From Cellulomonas aerilata (lineage in GTDB: Bacteria; Actinomycetota; Actinomycetes; Actinomycetales; Cellulomonadaceae), in NCBI RefSeq assembly GCF_007991755.1, contig NZ_BJYY01000011.1, forward strand, positions 1 to 61,373: a stretch of 61,373 nt of DNA, in the 5' to 3' direction. Shown in pieces: positions 1 to 7,602 of this stretch (position 1 is its first letter; the number at the start of each line of letters is the position of its first letter). The position numbers and the translations under genes were made by a program. The notes under the pieces were generated by a model that did not search any database, was not told where the DNA came from, and worked only from the letters and a program-made list of their open reading frames with translations.

Positions 1-77
1 AGACGCCCCGGCACCCGCGACAGCTCGGCCGCACCCACGCTCGCGGAGGTGCCGGCAGGCGGGACGTCGTCGGCCAC
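1..77 (-). CDS. Partial CDS, N-terminus of unknown protein
   Basis: Only the first 25 codons are inside the window; the gene runs off the left edge. The GTG start is chosen because a strong Shine-Dalgarno sequence (GGAGGAGG, complement of 86-93) lies 8 nt upstream, and an in-frame stop lies further upstream near 147. The visible peptide begins VADDVPPAGTSASVGAAELS and is too short to assign to a family. It is transcribed leftwards, away from the DUF1059 gene's side of the gap. Whether it is a real gene depends on sequence outside the window. Confidence 0.5.
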   Translation of the reverse strand, partial: MADDVPPAGTSASVGAAELSRVPGR

Positions 78-473
78 GACACCCACCTCCTCCAGCGCCC
101 GGTGAATTCCGGCGGCGCCGTCGTCCTGCTTGTTCTGACCTCGATTCTACGGCGGGCCACTGACATTCACCGGGCCGCCGCCGAGCATTGTGGACAAGGC
201 CCTCGGAGGGCGGCCGGAGGTCGGGCGGACAGCTCGTCCGACTTTCTCGCGAGGGGCGCCCGAGGACGAGGTGAGTCGAATAGCGCCCGATCCCAGGCCT
301 GCCGGCGGAACACCAGGAAGGGCCTCCCACAGCGCCGGCGCGCACCGGTCGAGGCGCCGGGTGATGCGGAAGACATCCGACCGCGCGACCCGGTGTGCGG
401 CGACCGGCGCACCGCCGCATCAGCGCCCCTCGGCCCCACGAGCCCCGTCGGACCCCTCCGCCCCCAGGCCAGG
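78..473. other. Gene-free interval of about 396 bp
   Basis: No convincing gene is seen here. The open frames on both strands are rich in Arg, Pro and Gly, have no ribosome binding site and show no recognisable motif, as expected of shadow frames in GC-rich DNA. The left end must hold the promoter of the partial gene at 1-77, and the right end is the 3' flank of the DUF1059 gene. I see no strong hairpin or repeat. Confidence 0.5.
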
Positions 474-710
474 TCAGCGGTCTGGCAAAGCGGCGAACGC
501 CGCCTGGGTGCCGCGGTACCAGCCCAACGACTGCTTCGGGTGGCGCCAGCGGTTCTTCATCGCGTCGCGCGCCTCCTGGTGGGTCGCGTCGCCGGCCTTC
601 TCCGCCTCCTTCAGGTGGCGGTCCTGGGCGTTGATGACGTCGTCGGCCGTCTCGCCGTGGTGCTCGAGGTCGCACGGTCCTCCGAGGTCGCGGCAGGTCA
701 TGGTCTTCAT
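474..710 (-). CDS. DUF1059 domain-containing small protein
   Basis: A 78-residue protein beginning MKTMTCRDLGG, which matches the N-terminal pattern of the DUF1059 family (small proteins starting MKT-x-x-C-R-D, with a second Cys shortly after; here Cys6 and Cys13). The biochemical function of the family is unknown. The C-terminal half (KNRWRHPKQSLGWYRGTQAA) is unlike the basic family unit and may be an extension. The start is supported by AGGAG 8 nt upstream. It lies just downstream of the ECF41-type sigma gene on the same strand, with its own copy of the sigma promoter motif (752-778). I infer it is a direct target of that sigma factor. Confidence 0.8.
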   Translation of the reverse strand: MKTMTCRDLGGPCDLEHHGETADDVINAQDRHLKEAEKAGDATHQEARDAMKNRWRHPKQSLGWYRGTQAAFAALPDR

Positions 711-751
711 GGTCGTCTCCTGGCGGTGGTGGGTTGGTGCTGTGCTGTGCT

Positions 752-778
752 GACGATCGGGACGGGTGCGGTGTGACC
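752..778 (-). promoter_or_regulatory. ECF41-type promoter of the DUF1059 gene
   Basis: Read on the minus strand: GGTCACA (778-772), a 16-nt spacer, then CGTC (755-752), 41 nt before the DUF1059 start. The published ECF41 consensus is TGTCACA-N16-CGTC, so only the first base differs. The same two boxes with the same spacer occur upstream of the sigma gene itself. Confidence 0.75.
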
Positions 779-781
779 GGC

Positions 782-1618
782 TCAGCCGCGCGGGCGGTCG
801 CCGTCGCGGCGCACGACCTGCGCGAGCACGTCCGGCTCCGCGCGGAAGGTGATGGCGCGCACCCGGCCGCCCTCGACGGTGAAGTCGAAGACGACCCGGG
901 CCGCGCCGCGGTGGTACCAGGCGGCACCCGCCCGGTCGCCGACGAGGACCGGGAACGCCGAGTGGGCGCTGCCGTCGAAGAACGTGGCCACCGCGTCGCG
1001 ACCCTCGATCCGTCGCGGGGTGCCGACCCGGACGGCGGCGTCGTCGGCGGTCACCACGGCGTCGGGGGCGAGCAGCCGGAGCAGCCGGTCGAAGTCGCCG
1101 TTGCGGGCCGCCGCCATGAAGGCGTCGACCACCTCCCAGTCGGCGAGGCGGTCCTCGGGACGGGGCTGGGTCACCTTGGCCCGGGCGCGCGAGGCCAGCT
1201 TGCGCGCCGCCGTCGGCGTGGTGTCCAGGACTGCCGCGATCGTCGGGAAGTCGAACCCGAAGCTGTCGTGGAGCACGAACGCGACCCGCTCGCCCGGGGA
1301 GAGCCGGTCCAGCACCACCTGCAGGGCGAGGCCGACGGTGTCGGCGAGCGCGACGTCGTCGGCCGGGTCGTCTGCGGTCCCCCGGGGCATGACCTCCTCG
1401 ACGGGGACCGGGGTGCGCGAGCGCAGCCGGTCGAGGCACAGCCGGGTGACCACCGTCGTCAGCCAGGCGGGCAGGCTCTGGATCTCGGCGTCGGACCCGT
1501 GCAGCCGCAGCCAGGCCTGCTGCACGACGTCCTGGGCCTCGGCGTGGTCGCCGAGCACCCGGCCCGCCAGCGCCACCAGGCGCGGTCGCTCCGCCTCGAA
1601 GACGTCCGTCCGGTCCAC
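782..1618 (-). CDS. ECF41-type (SigJ-like) RNA polymerase sigma factor
   Basis: A 278-residue sigma factor. Region 2 is at about residues 5-75 (ERPRLVALAG, DVVQQAWLRLHG) and region 4 at about 110-160 (LSPGERVAFVLHDSFG, then an HTH ending RKLASRARAKV). It is followed by a SnoaL-like C-terminal domain of about 110 residues, which is the hallmark of the ECF41 group; in that group this domain modulates activity in place of a separate anti-sigma factor. The GTG start is chosen for the GAGGAGGGGAG Shine-Dalgarno sequence; an upstream in-frame ATG (1705) has none. The gene has an ECF41-like promoter (1657-1683), implying autoregulation, and the same motif precedes the DUF1059 gene downstream. ECF41 genes usually sit beside carboxymuconolactone decarboxylase, oxidoreductase or epimerase genes; that is not the case here. 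Confidence 0.9.
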   Translation of the reverse strand: MDRTDVFEAERPRLVALAGRVLGDHAEAQDVVQQAWLRLHGSDAEIQSLPAWLTTVVTRLCLDRLRSRTPVPVEEVMPRGTADDPADDVALADTVGLALQVVLDRLSPGERVAFVLHDSFGFDFPTIAAVLDTTPTAARKLASRARAKVTQPRPEDRLADWEVVDAFMAAARNGDFDRLLRLLAPDAVVTADDAAVRVGTPRRIEGRDAVATFFDGSAHSAFPVLVGDRAGAAWYHRGAARVVFDFTVEGGRVRAITFRAEPDVLAQVVRRDGDRPRG

Positions 1619-1656
1619 GGTCGCTCCCCTCCTCTGCGCTGTCGGGTCACTCCACT

Positions 1657-1683
1657 GACGTGCGAGCCGGGCGAGGTGTGACC
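1657..1683 (-). promoter_or_regulatory. ECF41-type promoter of the sigma gene
   Basis: Minus strand: GGTCACA (1683-1677), N16, CGTC (1660-1657), 38 nt before the sigma GTG start. Boxes and spacing are identical to the site at 752-778 and match TGTCACA-N16-CGTC at 10 of 11 positions. This predicts positive autoregulation. Confidence 0.75.
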
Positions 1684-1827
1684 GCGAGGGTGCCGTCGCC
1701 CGCATCCTCGCGGCGACCCGTGCGGCTGTACACCGCGACCGCGCGCCGGCCGCCTGCCGTCGTCATTGACCCCCGCACGACCCCGGGAGGACCGTGGCAG
1801 TCCCGAGGATGGTGGGGGGCGACGGCC

Positions 1828-2616
1828 ATGACCGACCGCGTGGCGCTGCGGTACATCGACCTGCTCAAGCGGTGCGTCACCAACCTGATCTACGAGGACC
1901 CGGGCATCCGCTACCCCTGGGACCACTCGAGCACGCAGATGTACGTGCCGTTCGAGCGGCAGCGGCGCGTCGAGGCCCGGGACTGGCCGAGCCAGGCGCA
2001 CACGATGATCGGCGTCCGCCGGCTGGACCAGGTGGAGCGCTTCGTCACCGAGCTCGTCGCCGACGGCGTCCCGGGCGACCTCATCGAGACCGGTGTGTGG
2101 AGGGGCGGCTCGGTGATCTTCATGCGCGGGCTCCTGGAGGCGCTCCAGGTCCGCGACCGCGTCGTCTGGGCGGCCGACTCGTTCCAGGGGTTCCCCACCA
2201 CGCCGGAGCAGGGCGTGACCGAGCGGTCGTGGACGTCGATGTCCGCGGAGCCGGAGCCCCAGGGCGAGGCCGTGATGACCGGAATCTCGCTCGACGACGT
2301 CCGGGGCAACTTCGAGCGCTACGGCCTGCTCGACGAGCAGGTCCGCTTCCTGCCCGGCTGGTTCCACCACACCCTCCCGGGCGCCCCGATCGAGCGGCTC
2401 GCGCTGCTGCGCCTCGACGGCGACCTCTACGACTCGACCCGGGACGCGCTCGAGGCGCTGTACCCCAAGGTCTCCCCCGGCGGCTACGTCATCGTCGACG
2501 ACTACGACTTCACCGAGGAGTGCCGCGCCGCGGTCCACGACTACCTCGCCACCACGGACGAGGCCGTCACGCTGGTGACCGACGCCGAGGCCGCCTACTG
2601 GCGCAAGGAACGCTAG
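1828..2616 (+). CDS. TylF/MycF-family O-methyltransferase
   Basis: A 262-residue protein with the features of the TylF (macrocin O-methyltransferase) family. The SAM-binding stretch is LIETGVWRGGSVIFMRGLL (about residues 85-105), followed by the acidic motif WAADSFQGFP and the metal/catalytic region LRLDGDLYDSTRDALE with GGYVIVDDYD (about 195-230). Family members methylate sugar hydroxyls on macrolides or other glycans in a Mg-dependent way. The ATG is preceded by GGTGGGGGG. No antibiotic or glycan cluster surrounds it here, so the substrate is unknown. The neighbours are a divergent ECF sigma gene and a PQQ-like membrane protein. Confidence 0.85.
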   Translation: MTDRVALRYIDLLKRCVTNLIYEDPGIRYPWDHSSTQMYVPFERQRRVEARDWPSQAHTMIGVRRLDQVERFVTELVADGVPGDLIETGVWRGGSVIFMRGLLEALQVRDRVVWAADSFQGFPTTPEQGVTERSWTSMSAEPEPQGEAVMTGISLDDVRGNFERYGLLDEQVRFLPGWFHHTLPGAPIERLALLRLDGDLYDSTRDALEALYPKVSPGGYVIVDDYDFTEECRAAVHDYLATTDEAVTLVTDAEAAYWRKER

Positions 2617-2671
2617 CGACCCCGCCGGACGGCCCGCCGCTCGCGCACGTCCCGGACGCCGTCCGGCGACC

Positions 2672-2677
2672 TACCCT
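2672..2677 (+). promoter_or_regulatory. -10 element, leaderless start
   Basis: TACCCT ends 6 nt before the ATG at 2684 and no Shine-Dalgarno sequence is present, so transcription probably begins at the start codon. Confidence 0.55.
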
Positions 2678-2683
2678 GGCAGC

Positions 2684-4324
2684 ATGCGCCGGAGCCGGCC
2701 GCGGTCCCCTCGAGACGTCGAGGCGGTCGACGTCCTCCTCGTCGAGGACGACGACGCGGACGAGCGCGTCGCCGCCGACCACGTCCGCGCCGTGCTGCAC
2801 GAGCTCGCCGTCGAGTCGATGGCCTGGCGCGCGACCTGGCCCGGGGAGTCACGTCCCCTGCACGACGACGACGAGACCCCGGCGCCGCCGCGCCCCGGCT
2901 GGGCACGCCGGGTCGCCCTGCGGTACCGCCGCCGCGCGGTGACGGCAGCCGTCCTGGCCCTGGGCGTCGCCGCGACGACCGGGGTGGTCGACGCACGCCA
3001 GACCGCTGCGCGCGCCGCCGCGCTCGCCGCCACGCCCTCGGTCCTCGCCGACGCCGCGGCTCCCCCCGCCGAGGCCTGGCGCGTCCGCGGACGGGCGGCC
3101 ACCGAGCACGACGACCGCCTGATGGTGACCGACGGCGCGTCGCTGCGGGCGGTCGACCCCGGGACGGGTGAGGTGACGTGGACGGCGTCCGCGGCGGCGG
3201 GTCGTGCGGCGTCGGCCGGCCGGTGCTTCGCCGTCGACGAGGGCCTCCGGCCGGGCCGGGCACCGCTCGGGGGCGACACCGGTCCGCGCGGCGTGGTGGC
3301 ATGCGTCGCGGAGAGCACCGGGGATGCCGGGGATGCCGGCGGTGCCGGGGGGGCTGGGACTGGCGCGGACGCCGGGGGCGCTGCCGGCGCCGCGGAGGCG
3401 AGGACGACGCTCGTCGTGCTGGACTCCGCCACGGGTCGGACCCGGCACACGGTCACCACGGTCGGCGCGCTCCTGCTGGCCGAACCCGTCGGCCGCGACC
3501 TGCTGGTGGCCGCCGCAGAGGGCGGCCGGGTCCGGGTCACGCGCTGGGACGTCGCGACCGGCACGCCGCGGTGGGACGTCGTCAGCCCGGGACCCGTGGC
3601 GCCCGACGCGGGACCCGTGGCGCCTGACGGCGTCGCGCCCGTGGCGCAGCGGCGCCCCGACTCCGTCACCGTCGGGTCCTTCGCCGTCGACCTGTCGAGC
3701 GGCGAGGCACTCGACGCCGAGCGCGAGAGCCTGCAGCCGTACCCGTCCGAGGAGCACGCGCTCGCCGGCGGCGCGCGGGCGACGTGGTCCTGGCGCCCCG
3801 ACGGCACGTCGGGCCGCGGGGTGGTGTCCGGCGGCCCGTCCGGGCGGTCCGTCGTCCTGCCCGGCCCGCCGGTGCGCCCGACGGTGACGGACGGCTCCGA
3901 CGCCCGCGTCCTGGTCACCCGGTCCACCGGCGGGGACCGTCTCCGGGGGCTGGACCTGCACACCGGCCGGACGCGGTGGAGCCGGCTGTGGCCGGGGGCG
4001 TCGACGCTCCTCGCCACGGTCCAGGTGGAGGGCGTCATGCTGCTGGACGACGGCGCCGCCGTCACCGCGCTGGACGTCGGCACCGGCGACGTCCGGTGGC
4101 GCACGCCCGTGGATCCCGGGGCCGCCGGAGCGGCCGTGACCGACGGGGACGTCGTCGTGCTCCCCGTCCGGGCGTACGGCGGCGCGCTGCTGCTGGTGGC
4201 CAGCCGGATCGCGGACGGGACCGAGGTGTGGCGCACCCGAGCGCCCGCCGGCACGGTCTCCCTCCGGGTGGTGGACCACACCCTCGTGGCCGTGACCGCT
4301 GACGAGGTCGTCGGTCTGCGGTGA
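2684..4324 (+). CDS. Membrane-anchored PQQ-like beta-propeller protein
   Basis: A 546-residue protein. The N-terminal cytoplasmic segment is acidic (VLLVEDDDADERVA, about residues 17-30). One membrane helix follows at about 82-104 (TAAVLALGVAATTGVV), and then an extracytoplasmic PQQ/quinoprotein-like propeller with recurring D-x-G-T/R-G-x-V/T-x-W blades: DPGTGEVTW, DVATGTPRW, DLHTGRTRW, DVGTGDVRW and DGTEVW. Such proteins bind or scaffold partners at the cell surface; I cannot name a ligand, and no dehydrogenase active site is evident. A Gly/Ala-rich insert (about residues 208-235) contains near-repeats. It is leaderless (see the -10 element) and is a clear paralogue in layout of the gene at 15379-16848. 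It converges on the flavoprotein gene. Confidence 0.8.
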   Translation: MRRSRPRSPRDVEAVDVLLVEDDDADERVAADHVRAVLHELAVESMAWRATWPGESRPLHDDDETPAPPRPGWARRVALRYRRRAVTAAVLALGVAATTGVVDARQTAARAAALAATPSVLADAAAPPAEAWRVRGRAATEHDDRLMVTDGASLRAVDPGTGEVTWTASAAAGRAASAGRCFAVDEGLRPGRAPLGGDTGPRGVVACVAESTGDAGDAGGAGGAGTGADAGGAAGAAEARTTLVVLDSATGRTRHTVTTVGALLLAEPVGRDLLVAAAEGGRVRVTRWDVATGTPRWDVVSPGPVAPDAGPVAPDGVAPVAQRRPDSVTVGSFAVDLSSGEALDAERESLQPYPSEEHALAGGARATWSWRPDGTSGRGVVSGGPSGRSVVLPGPPVRPTVTDGSDARVLVTRSTGGDRLRGLDLHTGRTRWSRLWPGASTLLATVQVEGVMLLDDGAAVTALDVGTGDVRWRTPVDPGAAGAAVTDGDVVVLPVRAYGGALLLVASRIADGTEVWRTRAPAGTVSLRVVDHTLVAVTADEVVGLR

Positions 4325-4336
4325 GCACGGGCGTGC
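4325..4336. terminator. Small hairpin between convergent genes
   Basis: GCACG-GG-CGTGC, a 5-bp stem with a 2-nt loop, fills the 13-bp gap between convergent stop codons. It is short, so its role as a terminator is uncertain. Confidence 0.3.
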
Positions 4337-4337
4337 G

Positions 4338-4880
4338 CTAGGTCAGGTGCCGCCGGACGGCGTCGAGGATGGCCGCCCACGGCAGCTCCCGGGCGTCGGC
4401 CGCCCGCGGTTCGGCCAGCGGCCACACGTCGTCGCCGCCGACCAGGTCGACGCCGGCGGTCCGCAGCCGTGCGAGGTGGTCGGCCCAGGCCGGGTGGCGG
4501 GCGTGCGCGGCGTTGACGCGGGGGAACACCACCATGGGCGCGTCCGTGCCGACGCTCTCGGTCAGGACCGTCATGGCCTGGTTGTCACCGAGGCCCAGGG
4601 CCAGCTTGGCGGTCGAGCCGGCCGTCAGCGGCGCGGCGACGTAGACGTCGATCGGCGGGTGCGGCCGCGGACGGCCCGGGAGCCGGGGCTGGTCGCGCAC
4701 CGGCAGGCCGGTGGCCTCCTCCAGACGCCGGTGCTCCCCGATCTCGCGGAGCCACGCACCGGCGGTGGGCGTCAGCGTGATCGCGACCGTGTGCCCCTCC
4801 CGCAGCAGCGGCTCCACCAGGCCCTCGCGGATCGTCTCGACACCACCGGCGGCAGCCGCGACGAGCGCGACGGTGCTCAT
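4338..4880 (-). CDS. Flavoprotein family protein (PPC decarboxylase-like fold)
   Basis: A 180-residue protein resembling the flavoprotein family (FMN-binding Rossmann-like, as in phosphopantothenoylcysteine decarboxylase and Dfp-related proteins). Visible features are an N-terminal strand-loop MSTVALVAAAAGGVETI, the VYVAAPLTAGSTAKLALG segment typical of the family's 'APATxNTxAKxAxG' loop, and AMTVLTESVG further on. The reaction is unknown. The start codon overlaps the stop of a possible 20-residue upstream ORF (4877-4939, ATGA overlap), and the mRNA has only a weak Shine-Dalgarno sequence (GGGGGCG). An in-frame start at 4967 would add a poorly conserved-looking extension. Confidence 0.75.
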   Translation of the reverse strand: MSTVALVAAAAGGVETIREGLVEPLLREGHTVAITLTPTAGAWLREIGEHRRLEEATGLPVRDQPRLPGRPRPHPPIDVYVAAPLTAGSTAKLALGLGDNQAMTVLTESVGTDAPMVVFPRVNAAHARHPAWADHLARLRTAGVDLVGGDDVWPLAEPRAADARELPWAAILDAVRRHLT

Positions 4881-4939
4881 CGGTGCGCCCCCGCGCTGCT
4901 CGGCGGGCACGGTCGGACGTCGCTCCGGTGACAGGTCAT
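4877..4939 (-). CDS. Possible leaderless 20-residue upstream ORF
   Basis: ATG at 4939 is followed by 19 codons and a TGA that overlaps the ATG of the flavoprotein gene as ATGA. A CATACT hexamer (4953-4948) ends 8 nt before this ATG and no Shine-Dalgarno sequence precedes it, so the uORF could be read from a leaderless transcript and couple translation into the flavoprotein gene. The peptide has two cysteines (positions 3 and 11) and no recognised domain. Short ORFs are frequent by chance, so this is tentative. Confidence 0.35.
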   Translation of the reverse strand: MTCHRSDVRPCPPSSAGAHR

Positions 4940-5101
4940 GGGAGCCGAGTATGGCGCGACGTCCCACGCTCCTCGCGGCGGCTTAGCGGGCCCGGCGGGT
5001 CTGGCGGGCCCGGCGGGCCCGGCGCCGGTCAGTCGTCCCGACGCCGCGGCCGCACGCCGACCCGCCCACCGGCGACGGGAGCTGGTCCTGGGCCGCCGAC
5101 G

Positions 5102-5716
5102 TCACCGGACGTCGTAGGTCAGGTGCGTCGCCGTCGACGTCGCGACCACGTCCCGCTGCACCAGCGTGCGCGGTGCCGCGCCGGTGAACAACGGCGTGCC
5201 GTCGCCCAGCACGACGGGCGCCAGGTGCAGCCGCAGGACGTCGACCAGTCCGGTGTCGAGCGCGGACCGGACGGTGGCGCCACCGCCCATGAGGACCACG
5301 TCGAGGTCCCGCCCCCGGACCGCGGACGCCGCCACCGCGCGGTCGCGGGCCGCGGCGACGGCGTCCGGGAGGCCGGTGGTGACGAACGTCCAGTCCAGGT
5401 CGGCGAGCCGCACCGACGGCGGCGGCGTGCTGGTGACCACGACGAACGCCGGCTTGCCGACCTCGCCGGCGCCGTAGCCGGTCTCGTCGTCCCAGCCGTG
5501 CGGCCCGTCGACCACGTCGAACAGGTGGCGGCCGAGGACCACCGCGCCCGAGATGCTCGTCGCCTCACGCAGCACGCGGCGGTCGTCCTCGTCGTCGGAG
5601 AACGCCCACAGGTGCAGCGCCTCGCCCCCGGTGCCCAGGCCGCTCTCGAGGCCGGGCTCCGGCCCGGTGACGAACCCGTCCAGGGAGACCGAGATGTCCG
5701 CGACGATGCGAGTCAT
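5102..5716 (-). CDS. Dihydrofolate reductase family protein (RibD C-terminal-like)
   Basis: A 204-residue protein of the RibD C-terminal/DHFR-like superfamily. The N-terminus MTRIVADISVSLDGFVTG is the family signature (strand, then S-LDG), AVVLGRHLFDVVDG lies mid-protein, and the NADPH-binding GGG-containing loop VVLMGGGATVRSALDTGLVD (about residues 150-170) precedes the C-terminal strands. Stand-alone members in actinobacteria are reductases of unknown substrate, not the folate enzyme. No good Shine-Dalgarno sequence is seen. It is one of three RibD/DHFR-like genes in the window (also 22394 and 24523). Confidence 0.85.
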   Translation of the reverse strand: MTRIVADISVSLDGFVTGPEPGLESGLGTGGEALHLWAFSDDEDDRRVLREATSISGAVVLGRHLFDVVDGPHGWDDETGYGAGEVGKPAFVVVTSTPPPSVRLADLDWTFVTTGLPDAVAAARDRAVAASAVRGRDLDVVLMGGGATVRSALDTGLVDVLRLHLAPVVLGDGTPLFTGAAPRTLVQRDVVATSTATHLTYDVR

Positions 5717-5833
5717 GCCAGGGCGGACCCGGGTGCGCCGGCGAACTCATCGCCGCCTGGCCGCCCACCCGGGCCGACCACCCTGGCCGCCCACCCGAGC
5801 GGCGCACCCGGGCGACCGCGTGCGGGCGGCTCG

Positions 5834-6340
5834 TCAGGCGAACGGCACGCCGAGCACGTGCTCCCACGGACCCCCGCGGTACCGGAAGAGCCCCCAGCCG
5901 ACCGCCTCGGCGTCGTACGGCACGAAGGTCGCCGCCAGCTGCCGGTGCAGGGCCCGCGCCGCCTCGGGCGTGACCTTGTTCTGCACCGTCACGTGCGGAC
6001 GCCATCGCTGGGAGTCCTGCGCGGTCAGCCGACCGGCCCACCGTCGCGCCAGGCCGGCGCGCAGCGACTCCGCCTCCGGGGCGCTCAGGTCGAACGCGAC
6101 CCCGCGCCCGAGCGAGCGCACCCCCGTGACCGCGACCGCGATGCTCGCGTCCGGCGCGGTTTCGCGCAGGTCGGCGACGAGCTCGTCCAGGTGCTCGCCC
6201 GGCAGCGCGTGGAACGCCGTGACGTGCGCGGACAGCAGGTTGCGCTCGGGCGGGAAGTGCGCCCGCCGCAGTCCGTCGAGCCGCTGCTGGGTCGCGTCGT
6301 CGAGCGTCAGCGCGAGGATCAGCGGCGCAGCGTCCGTCAC
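5834..6340 (-). CDS. 2'-5' RNA ligase family protein (2H phosphoesterase)
   Basis: A 168-residue protein with the two H-x-T-x motifs that define 2H phosphoesterases: HVTAFH (about residue 38) and HVTVQN (about residue 115). Members hydrolyse or ligate 2'-5' phosphodiester or cyclic phosphate bonds in RNA or nucleotides; the substrate here is unknown. The GTG start is preceded by GGGGGAGG at 7-8 nt; the longer frame to 6574 runs through promoter DNA of the divergent iron operon and is rejected. It is divergent from the iron ABC operon, with about 225 bp between the starts. Confidence 0.85.
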   Translation of the reverse strand: MTDAAPLILALTLDDATQQRLDGLRRAHFPPERNLLSAHVTAFHALPGEHLDELVADLRETAPDASIAVAVTGVRSLGRGVAFDLSAPEAESLRAGLARRWAGRLTAQDSQRWRPHVTVQNKVTPEAARALHRQLAATFVPYDAEAVGWGLFRYRGGPWEHVLGVPFA

Positions 6341-6439
6341 CGGCTGGCCTCCCCCGATGGCTCGTCGACCGCGCGGTGCGGGCGTCGTCCGACCGTAGAG
6401 CCACGCCACGCCGTCGGCACTCCCGCCCGTGGACCGCGT

Positions 6440-6469
6440 TTGCTTCCGGACCGCTCCCTCCCCTACCGT
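6440..6469 (+). promoter_or_regulatory. Promoter of the iron ABC operon
   Basis: TTGCTT (6440-6445), an 18-nt spacer and TACCGT (6464-6469) give a plausible sigma-70-type promoter. The predicted start site falls inside the IdeR-like box that follows. Confidence 0.5.
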
Positions 6470-6474
6470 CCGTC

Positions 6475-6493
6475 GCAGGTAAGCCTTACCTAA
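6475..6493 (+). promoter_or_regulatory. IdeR/DtxR iron box
   Basis: GCAGGTAAGCCTTACCTAA matches the 19-bp IdeR/DtxR consensus (TTAGGTTAGGCTAACCTAA) at 14 positions and keeps the core AGGT...ACCT symmetry. It lies over the expected transcription start, 72 bp upstream of the lipoprotein start. Binding of iron-loaded IdeR would repress the uptake operon when iron is plentiful. Confidence 0.75.
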
Positions 6494-6564
6494 GGAAGCA
6501 CGGCCAGCGGCCTCGATGCCCGGCCCGGACCCTCCCACTCGCACGCCCACAGACCGGAGCCCCC

Positions 6565-7602
6565 ATGCCCGCACGCCGGACCACGTCCGCGTCCGCCGTC
6601 CTCCTCGCGACCGCCCTCGTCGTCAGCGCCTGCAGCGCCGGCGCGGCACCCGCCGTCGAGGGCGCCGCAGCGCCGGCGGAGGCCGCGGGCTTCCCCCTCA
6701 CGATCGAGCACGCCTTCGGCTCCACCACGCTGCAGGGCCGGCCCGAGCGGGTCGCGACGGTCAACTGGGCCAACCACGAGGTCCCGCTCGCGCTCGGCGT
6801 CGTCCCGGTCGGCATGGCTGCCGCCAACTTCGGCGACGACGACGGCGACGGCCTGCTCCCCTGGGTGGAGGAGCGGCTGGCGGAGCTTGACGCCGAGACC
6901 CCGGTCCTGTTCGACGAGACCGACGGCATCGACTTCGAGGCGGTCTCGGACACCGACCCCGACGTCATCCTGGCCGCCTACTCCGGGCTGACCCAGGAGG
7001 ACTACGACACCCTCAGCGAGATCGCCCCGGTCGTCGCCTACCCCGAGGCCGCGTGGTCGACGCCGTGGCGTGAGGTCATCGAGGTCAACGCCCGGGGCAT
7101 GGGCATGGCGGAGGAGGGCGAGGAGCTGGTCGCGAGCATCGAGGGCGAGATCGCCGACGCCGTCGCGAGGTACCCGCAGCTCGAGGGCAGGTCGACGATG
7201 TTCCTCACCCACGTCGACCCGGCCGACCTCAGCGAGGTCAGCTTCTACACGACGCACGACACCCGGACGGCGTTCTTCGAGGACCTGGGCCTGGCGACGC
7301 CCGCGAGCGTGGCGGAGGCGTCGGCGGCGAACGACCAGTTCTCCGGCACGATCAGCGCCGAGCAGGTCGACACGTTCGCCGACGTCGACATCGTCGTCAC
7401 CTACGGCGACGAGGAGCTCGTGGCCACGCTCGAGGGCGACCCGCTGCTCTCGCAGATGCCCGCGGTCGCAGCCGGCGCCGTGGTGTCGCTGCCCGGCACC
7501 AGCCCGCTCGGCACGGCGGCGAACCCGACGCCGCTGGCGATCTCCTGGGTCCTGGACGACTACCTCGCGCTGCTCGCGCAGGCCGCCGACGCGTCGTCGT
7601 GA
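6565..7602 (+). CDS. Iron-siderophore ABC transporter substrate-binding lipoprotein
   Basis: A 345-residue extracytoplasmic binding protein of the FepB/FecB (helical-backbone metal receptor) type. It has a lipoprotein signal peptide with lipobox VSAC and Cys23 as the lipidation site. The mature part begins with a strand then TTLQGRPERVATVNWANHE, typical of ferric-siderophore receptors, and continues with FEAVSDTDPDVILAAYSGLT and a second lobe ending in TPLAISWVLDDYLALL. It delivers ferric siderophore to the permease pair encoded next. The ATG follows GGAG. The stop overlaps the GTG of the first permease (GTGA), so translation is coupled. Expression is predicted to be iron-repressed through the box at 6475-6493. 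Confidence 0.9.
   Translation: MPARRTTSASAVLLATALVVSACSAGAAPAVEGAAAPAEAAGFPLTIEHAFGSTTLQGRPERVATVNWANHEVPLALGVVPVGMAAANFGDDDGDGLLPWVEERLAELDAETPVLFDETDGIDFEAVSDTDPDVILAAYSGLTQEDYDTLSEIAPVVAYPEAAWSTPWREVIEVNARGMGMAEEGEELVASIEGEIADAVARYPQLEGRSTMFLTHVDPADLSEVSFYTTHDTRTAFFEDLGLATPASVAEASAANDQFSGTISAEQVDTFADVDIVVTYGDEELVATLEGDPLLSQMPAVAAGAVVSLPGTSPLGTAANPTPLAISWVLDDYLALLAQAADASS

Noticed and set aside
102-776. Plus-strand open frame of 224 codons at the left end
   Set aside because: It is antisense to the DUF1059 gene, is Arg/Ala-rich, and has no Shine-Dalgarno sequence or -10 element at the start.
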